Under the pieces are notes generated by a model that did no database searches, was not told the origin of the DNA, and saw only the letters and a list, made by a program, of their open reading frames with translations. This document shows, piece after piece, positions 20,443 to 28,764 of a stretch of DNA of 28,764 nt (position 1 is its first letter; every line of letters begins with the position of its first letter). Source of the stretch: Schoenoplectus triqueter (lineage: Eukaryota > Streptophyta > Magnoliopsida > Poales > Cyperaceae); contig CAXKVV010000400.1 in NCBI GenBank assembly GCA_964058805.1, positions 1 through 28,764 on the forward strand, read 5' to 3'. A program made the position numbers and the translations under genes.

Positions 20443-20892
20443 CAGAGATTTTTTTAAAAAATAATTACTAATATAATCCTATTTTAAATAATAAGTATTT
20501 TTAAATTGAAAATTTTGAAAAATACAAGCAACAATGTGCCAATGACAGTGACACTTTTCAAACGTACTAGTCAAATTGATGCATTTATACAAAAATATCA
20601 CTGTCACTGGTGTCTTTTTTTTATTTATTTTGCACAAAAGATTGGCATTGAAAGAATTCTTCAGCATTTGAATGTATTTTTCAAATTGCCAGTGGGAGAA
20701 TACTACTCCCATTGGTGCTGATTGTTTTTTAGAAAATAACAAAAAAAGTAAAGAAAAAAAGACGTCAGTGAAATGTCGTCTTTGTAAAGTGCCGCTGTCG
20801 CTGACGCACTGTCATTTATATTTTAAAAATTTTGATTTAATAATGTGCATTATTAAAAATAGAATTATTTTAGTAATTATTTTAAAAATCTG
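20443..20892. mobile_element. Fold-back element with CAG/CTG ends (450 bp)
   Basis: The left arm, starting CAGAGATTTTTTTAAAAAA, and the right arm, whose reverse complement starts CAGATTTTTAAAATAATT, share TAATTACTAA and then CTATTTTTAATAAT-like sequence for about 80 bp. Further in, CAATGACAGTGACAC and its counterpart GTCGCTGACGCACTGTCATT continue the fold. Several GTGACAGTG/CACTGTCAC words recur in the middle. Open frames across it on both strands are by-products of the palindrome. No clear target duplication was seen. Confidence 0.65.
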
Positions 20893-23800
20893 AAAACAAA
20901 TCCGTTGAGAAAAGTGGGAAAAATTATACAAGTATAAACTCTTTTGAACGACTAGCTATATACCCACGCGTTGCAGCAGAATTTTTTATTTAAACATTAA
21001 AATATTATAAGATAAAAAAAATCACATTTATCTAATATTAAATTATAAATTCACCTTGGATGGGATTTTTGCACAATATGAGTTAATGATTCATGATTTT
21101 TATGGCAAGAAAAGTAAATTATTCTAACTTAATTTCTTACTAAATATGCATAAGGTTGCTAAATAAAAAAATAAAAATTATGGAAATAATAGTATATAAG
21201 GGAAAGAAATGGAGAGAAAGAGTGGATCAATGGACGCGATCACATACGTTCGATCAACCAACAATAAATATTATCCGTCTAATTGAGGGATAAAATGGGT
21301 ATAATAAAAATTTACCATGACAAAAAATGGACCCTCCAATTCTTAGATGCTTTATATAATAGTATAGATATGTAAAAGCCTTCCGATAGTGAAAGCCTTG
21401 TTATTTATGGTTTTATTATTCGAGAGAGTGCTTAATTAACAGACTAAAGACGGAGCAGGACATCCAAACTGTATAATTCTACTAAGGGAGTCCTTTAACA
21501 ATTATTTATTTGACAATTTAAAAAAGAAGAAGAGAATTATTAATTTCAATATTATGGACAGTCTACATTATCTATACACACGCCTACTCAATACGATGAG
21601 ATCTTATATGTATTCCATTGTACATTAATTAATAAGTGACTTGAAATTTGAAAATTCAAAATTAATGACTCCAATGCGCATGATCAAATACACGTATTGT
21701 GTGAAATTTGATTGTTAGACCCTCTATATAACCAATAAACATAAATAAAAAGTTATTTTGAATGTAAACTTTTTTTTAAGCCGTTGTCAAAATAATAAGT
21801 TGTGAAGTAATACAGGGACGTTTACCTAATAATTTCTCCTTATTAACCCATGTCTTTCGATTTCTCTTTGAAAAAAGAAAAATAAGACAATTTTGCACAA
21901 TATTCATAATATTCATATATGCATTGCAAAAGGATTCCAATAGACACCCTCATTATTGTGGGTGAATATCCTCCCATGCCCACTTCAGAGGAAAAAAATG
22001 GGCAGAATTTGTATACTACGGTCTACGGTGGCGCAGGTACTGTAGCGGTAATTATTAATAAATGTCATGCACTACCTCATAGGATGTGAATTCCATTTTT
22101 ATTTTCATTAATTTCATTATAATGTAATTTCTCAATGTTTCAATATAAATAGTTCTGGAATAGCAACCTAGCATTAGAATAGTAACGCGATGCATATTCT
22201 GAGAGAAAAAGGACATGTCATGATGGTACGATGATAAGACAAACCTATACGATGATTTAGAAGCAGGTTCTTGTCACAAAATTATTGTTTGATGACATGA
22301 CAAGACGAGCTATTAAATGCATGAATAATAATTATATCCATTTTAAAGTAAAATATCATATGTAAATATATTTGCTTTGTCAAGTAACTGGTTTTAATTA
22401 TTTGTCTTAGTTTCGAAAAATGAGCTCTCTTCGCCTCTAATAAACAAAACCGATTTAAGATTTCCATTATCAAATATAAAGTTGTCTTTAAAAAAAATAG
22501 AGCTTCATAAATTCCATATATATTTTCTCAAAATTTAAACTTACATGACTATGTACAAAAAAAATTATTACCATCTCCACTACACATGCTGTTAAAATAT
22601 AAAGAATTTTGAAATTATAAAAACTGAATAAAAAACATCAAGATTTTCTTTTACAAGTTACAAAAGGAAAAATTTTAACGAAGACAACTGCGTGCAATGT
22701 AATCTATATCATCATAATAATCTTGATATTTATTGTAATGTAAGTTAATATATGCCTTCACTATCTGATATGTTCCAATCTAAAAGCACAGGTCGTATGT
22801 AAGAAATAAAGTGTTTGAGGGAGTATATTAGCAGTGCACAAGAGTCTAATATATATGCTTTGTGCGCGCATGAAAGTCAAGAACTCAAGATCTAGGCCTC
22901 TAAATCCTTAGCAGAGTATTACATAATGGTTGAGTTATAAAAAAACTCATTAACGTGAGTTAATGAGGATTTAAAAGTGAAGTCATGGTATTAAGTGTGT
23001 CCGATCGTATCGCCCGTTATATGTGATGGCCGCGTGATATGAAGACTTTATAACAGCAATGATCATATTCGAGATGAGTGTCGAGCTGTTTTTGAGCTAA
23101 AAAAATGTCTAACTCAAGAACCATTGGAGATGAATATTTAGTAAGATAGATTTTATAGAGCCTAATTATTTAGGTCTTAAGGCTAAAAAATGTCTAACTC
23201 GAGAACACAGCTTATAACCATCTTTAAATCTATTTTCAGTGATGCTTCATTGACAAAACTTTTTAAATATTTTTTTTTACAGAAGTTGAATGTGTACATT
23301 TGAAGAAAGGTGAGATACCCATCAAACCCGTGCTAAAATGTGCAGTTTTTTCTAGAACAGTGATTTTTTAACGCATATTTAAAATTTATACTTATCCGGC
23401 TGAAGTCACTTTTTATTTATGTATTAAAAATTTTGAGCAGAACGAGTTTGTATGTGATAACAAAAGAGATAATTTCACTCAAGCTTAATCGAAAATAGAA
23501 TTGTAAAGTCAACCAGTAAAATAGTAATAATACTTGGTCAAAAAAATTATAAATCATCATGAAATCAATATATCATTTTATTTAGCTTATAATCATGTGC
23601 ATGATGATATCACGGAGATGACCAGGGTCATGATTCCTCGGTAATGACTTAATAATGCAACAGCTTGCACTGGAGCACAGCTACCTCGTGCACCGAGAGC
23701 ACCCTATAATTTATGTGGGAAAAGAGGTACCCTCCACTCCTGCTTTCCGTGCAAAACTGTCGCTTTTCCCCTTCTACTTCAACAATTTTATTTCTTTCTC

Positions 23801-23950
23801 CTTTCTTTTTGTAATTGTATGTTAATAAATAAATAAATTTCTCCTCATACCACCTTACCTTGCTTGTTGCTACTTGCCAGCTAGGAGCTGGTAGCGCTAT
23901 TAATTTTTAGACATCGCTCCAAGTCCACAGAGATTCAATAAAATAATAAT
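20893..23950. other. Intergenic, no gene seen
   Basis: A 3-kb AT-rich spacer. A possible degenerate repeat with a TATACCCACGCGTTGCAG-like end begins near 20951 and could finish near 21372. A duplicated word lies at 23096-23206 and a 9-bp palindrome (CTCATTAAC...GTTAATGAG) at 22946-22967. The final 300 bp are the kinase-gene promoter. Confidence 0.45.
23096..23206. repeat. 25-bp direct repeat
   Basis: AATGTCTAACTC with flanking GCTAAAAAA and GAGAAC/AAGAAC occurs at 23096-23121 and 23182-23206, differing by one A and one G/A change. It may belong to a decayed retroelement. Confidence 0.7.
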
Positions 23951-24210
23951 TATAAATCGCATACCTCAAAGAAGCCCCACAGGTGTCAGAGAAATTAGAG
24001 TATCTCTTTTACATGAGAGGAGAGAGGAGAGAGGAGACAGCGAGGAAGAGAGAGGAGAGAGAGAGCACTCGAAAGAATTCAAAACTGGGCTTATTTCTTG
24101 CTTCCTTTCTCCATCTCTACCTCGTTTATGATGTCGCTCGCATTCGCACTTCTACTGATTTGTTTCGCTTGAACCTTCCTCAGTTTTTGGTGGTTCTTTT
24201 CGTAAACCAA
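23951..24210 (+). promoter_or_regulatory. TATA box, GA-rich leader and upstream ATGs of the kinase gene
   Basis: TATAAAT at 23951-23957 would place transcription start near 23980. The leader contains a GA-rich tract at 24016-24068, which could bind GAGA/BPC factors. It has an in-frame ATG at 24013 with no stop before the main start, and a separate 14-codon upstream ORF (24128-24172, MMSLAFALLLICFA). The predicted signal peptide favours translation from 24211 or 24226, but the true transcription start decides whether the upstream ATGs are in the mRNA. Confidence 0.5.
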
Positions 24211-27200
24211 ATGAAATCAAATACTATGAATCGACATCCTCTTCGAATCTCTCCCATTTTGGTATTTTCTTTCTTTATATCTATCTTTTTCTTAGTTTCT
24301 CTCACAAATGGGAGAGATGTTCCCGCATTTGCCCCCGACACTGCCCCAATTTCTCCGTCTTCTTCCGAAAATAATTTTTTCTCTGCATCTCCAGCTTCTG
24401 TGGCCTCGCCTCCAGGTACCAAATATTTTTTAAAAAAAATCGAAAGTACGGAAACTGTTTTGTTTATGGTTTAAAGATGGGTTTTCTCTGTTTTCAATTT
24501 TTGTATTGTTGGCATATTACTGGGTTCCTTTGTTGCTTTCAGTTTCTTTTTTCTTACATTGTAGATCTTTGACTTGCGAGTGCTTTTCATCTTTCTACCT
24601 CTGTTAAACTTGTTATAAGATTTGTATTTTTCCTACTAAGCTTTGGTGTGAAAAAAAAAGGAAAAAAATTTGTTACTGTAGTTTCAATTTTGAAATCTCA
24701 CACTTCATTTCACTTTTTCTTTTATAGTGAAAGAGATTATAATAGAGAGACGCCGTCATTTTCACAAAGAATTACTCATAGCTATTATATTAACCTCGAT
24801 TGCCATTACCATGATTCTTGTATCGACCATTTGTGCATGGATCTTGTGGCGAAAGACCCACGATAGTTCCTTTTTGAAAGATAAACAAAGCTCAGGTACT
24901 TCTTCTTTACTTTAACACTACAACTCTGATAAATACGAGTTGAGTTCTATTCTTTGCATTGCTACGTTTTTCTCCAGTATGAATTAATTTGATGTTACTT
25001 AAATTAGTTCTCAATTTAAAATTTTACTTATCTGGTATTTCTGGTTTTGAAAATTTTGCTCGTTGGTCCTGAAATTGCAGAAATTACTTCGAAAGGGATA
25101 ACACTGGTACCGATTCTAAGCAAATTTAACTCTTTCAAGATGGCGAGAAAGGGGTTAGTGGCAATGTTTGAATTTTCTTCTCTTGAATCAGCCACAAATA
25201 ATTTTAGGGAGAGCAATTTATTGGGCGTTGGTGGATTTGGGTGTGTTTATAAGGCCAAATTCGAAAGTGGTTTACTTGGCGCAGTTAAGAAATTGGAAGG
25301 AGGCAGTGCTGATTGTGAGAGAGAATTTGAGGTAAATGGAAATGGAATTGTTTGTGGTTTCTTTTTTTTGGAAAAACAAAATAGTAAGTGAAATTCGAAT
25401 TCTAAGGAAGGTTGTTTGACTGTTTGGGTGCTGCACAAAAAGTGAACAGTGAACTTCACAGTATTTGGAGTTTTTATTTTATAGAATTAGGATAAATTTT
25501 AAGCGCATCAAACAGTGGAATATTATCTTATTTGGTCTCTGATGTATTCTGCTAAACAGACATTTCCTGTATTGTGGTCTATTTTTTTTTGCAGTTCCAC
25601 TTATTTTTAAATTTCTCTATTCTTTTTGGAATTCTAGAATGAGTTAGATTTGCTTGGGAGAATAAGGCATCCGAATATAATCTCTCTTTTGGGGTATTGT
25701 TTACATGAAGGCAGGCGCTTAATAGTTTACGAATTAATGGAAAAGGGGTCTCTTGAAACACAATTACATGGTAATTATGTATCTTTTCTTTTGTCCACAT
25801 CTTTTTGATGCTGTTTTACTTGAGATTTGAATTTGTAAAAAATTTACAATATGTAGGACCATCTCATGGATCAGCTTTGACATGGCATATACGCATGAAA
25901 ATCGCTCTGGATACTGCACGGTGATTCATTTAGTTCTATTTTTTTGTACATTAGTGTGTTTTTCACTTTTCTTAAATTGTTCTGTGAATTCCTTTACCGT
26001 CATTTCCATTATACTTAAACAATTTTTGCAAAACTGCATATACACCCCTGCAGAACAAGAAATAAGCACAAATTTCACTCGTACCCTTATGATCTTTTTG
26101 AAGATTACCAATGGTCCAAACATACTCTTTTATTAAGAGAGACAAGAAGGGCTGGGAGGAGAATTTAGACAACTTTGGAAAGGGCTATTTTTGTTGTTCT
26201 TTGTATGGGCTTGGATAATAACTTTTGAAAGATATTCCGTTTTACTTGTTTGGGGTATGCTGGATCGATATGATATATTTTGAGGTTCTTATTGGTAGAT
26301 AAGATTCTGTCCAGCATTCTCAACCCTCATACTGAAATTTTTGGCATTTCAAACAGAGGATTGGAATATTTGCATGAGCACTGCAATCCCCCTATCATCC
26401 ATAGAGATATCAAATCATCTAATATACTTCTAGACTCCGATTTTAATGCTAAGGTAACAAAACAAACCATTTTTATGCTCCGTTTTGTTATGAATTTAAA
26501 ATTCTAAAGGCGATGTTTGGCTAATTTTACTTTGTGCAATAGATTTCTGATTTCGGGCTTGCAGTTGTTGGTGGAAATCAGAACAAAGCAAATCTAAAGC
26601 TTTCCGGCACACTTGGTTATGTAGCTCCTGAGTACTTGCTAGATGGTAAACCCATTCAGGCATTCCCATATTTATACAGTCAAAATGTTATTATGCATGA
26701 AATCATGTCAAAGATTCATTTCAACCAGATATAGGCATGCACTTTAATACAAAGAAGCCATCATATTCTGTCACATTATTGCAAGGAAGTTGATTGACAA
26801 TGATTGAATTGATTCTTTTTTATGTTAGGTAAATTAACTGAGAAAAGTGATGTCTATGCTTTTGGGGTGGTTCTTCTGGAGCTTTTAATGGGAAGAAAAC
26901 CCGTCGAAAAAATGGCACCATCTCAGTGCCAATCAATTGTCACATGGGTACAATAATTTGCCCCTTTTACATTGCAACTTTGCAGTTTATATAAAAAGGG
27001 AAGCAATTGTTTTGCTTATATTTTTGGTTATTGTAATTTTCAGGCAATGCCTCAACTAACTGACAGATCAAAACTACCAACCATCATTGATCCTGTTATT
27101 AGGAATACAATGGACCCTAAACATCTATACCAGGTAATCTATTCTAACCTCAATAGAGTTTTTGTTTTCTAAATAGGTAAAGAAAAAAAATTGAAGGTAC

Positions 27201-27487
27201 AGTTTTGCAGACATTTATTTTCTTTGTTCTTTTTTTTTACCAGTTATGTAGTGAGCAGTAGACTCCTCTATGTAGATAGTAACAGTGATTATTTCTATAA
27301 CTGAACGCGCTAATTAATATAGGTGGCGGCTGTAGCTGTGTTATGTGTACAACCCGAACCAAGTTACCGGCCACTGATAACTGATGTATTACACTCTCTT
27401 GTCCCACTTGTACCAATTGAGCTTGGTGGTACGCTGAGACTCGCAGATCAATCACCGCGTAAAATCCAGAGGAATGGTACACACTAG
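24211..27487 (+). CDS. Receptor-like protein kinase, At1g80640/At2g25220-like, 10 exons
   Basis: Exons are 24211-24415, 24728-24895, 25081-25331, 25638-25770, 25857-25920, 26357-26453, 26543-26645, 26829-26947, 27044-27133 and 27323-27487. All introns are GT-AG and join one 464-residue frame. Residues 1-34 form a signal peptide ending near LVSLTNG. A roughly 50-residue Ser/Pro-rich ectodomain follows, then a membrane span at about 84-108 and a basic stop-transfer WRK. The kinase domain covers about 171-445: glycine loop GVGGFGCV (173-180), ATP-binding K194 in AVKK, helix-C Glu probably E210, HRDIKSSN (289-296), DFG (309-311), APE (334-336), and a conserved C-terminal LGGTLRL. Because an Arg precedes the catalytic Asp it is an RD kinase, and all catalytic residues are present. 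By family it is a plasma-membrane Ser/Thr kinase; ligand and substrates are unknown. Start choice between Met codons 24211 and 24226 is open. Confidence 0.92.
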
Positions 27488-28764
27488 TTATTATGACTTG
27501 GTAGTGCTTTATGACTTTGCCTAAAGTGGTTTGATAACCAATTGATGTTTGTCAGAAAAAAAAGATAACATGCTTGGTGCAAAAGAGATTATTTAATATT
27601 TAAAATTAATATTGGTCCGAGGATTTCAATTGAAAATATTGAGGATTCATGGGCTTATCCATTTACTGAGTAACAAGATCACCCTTGGTTTGAAACAATG
27701 GGGGTGTGAGGTTTTGGCCATGGTGCAGTTCAGTTGTATAGCTTGATTTGTTTTGTTTCTCTTTTTGGATCATTTGATGGTTATTTTTAAGTTATGAGTG
27801 GAAAGATGGAAACGAATGTACTCGGTACATTTGAAATGTAAATCTTTTTATTTTTGGGTTGCATCTTTTCCATTGTAACATTTTTTTTATTATTTATAAC
27901 TTATATGTTTTACCATCCATCAGAGTTTTCATTGTCAAACTGTAAGTGGAGGAAATATAATGTTGCAAAGAGTTCACTTGTGATATTGAAACACCAACTT
28001 AAAAAGTTTTTGTTCAGAACATAAAAAAAAAGAGTGATTCTTGAAATTTATTGATATTAGACATGCCTATGTAGAAATCCGTTTGTACCTGCTCAGAAAA
28101 AAACACATAAATCAGGTATGTTCAACAATTTGGTAGAGAATTAACAACTCTTTTGCGCCTTCTCAAGAAAAGGAATAAAATAAATAAATAAACAAATGAT
28201 GGTTTGGTGTTCTCCTCTAAAATAGATATGCAATAACGGGATATAATGCAAATAAAATATTCCTTCAGGGGAGTTGAAACCTTATTATTTCACGCCTTCG
28301 TTTTTTTGTGAGTTCTTAATAAAAGCTCTACATCTCATGTAATGAAATACAATCTCTGGATATATTTTAACGTAAAAATATTACGTTTTGACGAGGATTG
28401 ATGGAATCCCATAAATTCAATTCTTCAAGTATCAAAATTATGTAACTAGGTTGTAATTCGGGTTTTGTCCTGACAATATGGTCCTCAAATAAATAAATAA
28501 TAAATTTAAATTTTTAAATATATTTAGTAAAATTTTATATTAAAGAAAATTTAGAAAAAATATTTTTAAATATTTTTAAATATTAAGTAATAATAATAAT
28601 TATAATAATAAATAATATAATTAAATACATAATAATATATAAATTTTCATATAAAAATTAGATCATTTTAGAGTTAAGTTAAAATACATTACACATATTA
28701 TTTTAAAGAGAAAATTGGTTATATACCCTTCCAAACATTGTAATTTGGATATTTTCCCATCACA
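27488..28764 (+). other. 3' flank of the kinase gene and AT-rich end of window
   Basis: This is the 3' UTR and then spacer. The polyadenylation site is not certain. From about 28490 to 28640 the sequence is almost entirely A and T. The last 50 bp (TATACCCTTCC and onward) resemble the outer ends of the element at 14399 and may be the edge of another repeat cut by the window end. Confidence 0.45.

Noticed and set aside
20479..20893. Overlapping open frames on both strands
   Set aside because: They arise from the inverted repeat of the fold-back element and mirror each other; no protein family is evident.
20951..21372. Candidate transposon with TATACCCACGCGTTGCAG-like left end
   Set aside because: The right end and any target duplication are too vague to call; it is mentioned only in the intergenic entry.
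23983..24210. Kinase start at 23983
   Set aside because: The codon there is GTG, which is not a credible plant start. The in-frame ATG at 24013 is treated as a leader question.
25882..26172. Open frames on both strands in the kinase gene
   Set aside because: They mostly lie in intron 5 (25921-26356). Splicing at GT 25921 and AG 26356 restores the conserved kinase sequence [13 protein letters not shown].

Overview
This window is nuclear DNA of a flowering plant, most likely a eudicot. It is strongly AT-rich, its two confident genes are split by GT-AG introns, 5' leaders are CT- or GA-rich, and intergenic space is full of small inverted-repeat transposons. The species cannot be named from the sequence.

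Genes. (1) A five-exon plus-strand gene (coding 4357-8287) encodes a 224-residue protein with a Ser/Pro-rich N-terminal half, a five-heptad leucine zipper and a C-terminal EAR-like DLNLP motif. It has no obvious DNA-binding domain, so a corepressor-recruiting adaptor is the best inference. (2) A ten-exon plus-strand gene (coding 24211-27487) encodes a 464-residue receptor-like kinase with a signal peptide, a very short ectodomain, one membrane span and a complete RD-type kinase domain. It resembles the At1g80640/At2g25220 group. Nothing suggests the two genes work together; about 16 kb of repeats separate them.

Repeats, left to right. 185-543 is a MITE with about 23-bp terminal inverted repeats and 9-bp target duplications; related copies lie at 11966-12341 and about 16814-17204. 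1235-1701 and 1795-2242 are two adjacent hAT-like non-autonomous elements, the second with a perfect 8-bp duplication. 8668-10777 is a 2.1-kb non-autonomous LTR retrotransposon on the minus strand, with about 213-bp LTRs, a tRNA-iMet primer site, a G-rich polypurine tract and a CCATT duplication; it may carry a captured host gene fragment. 13.8-15.2 kb holds three further inverted-repeat elements. 17.2-18.8 kb is a block of (TA)n/(GA)n microsatellites carrying three different fold-back elements of about 400 bp. 20443-20892 is another fold-back element.

The most noteworthy observations are the microsatellite-embedded fold-back cluster, the one-directional C/T divergence between the two LTRs, the possible gene capture inside the retroelement, the zipper-plus-EAR protein without a DNA-binding domain, and in-frame and out-of-frame upstream ATGs in the kinase leader. 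No bacterial-type system, CRISPR array, rRNA or tRNA gene was seen.
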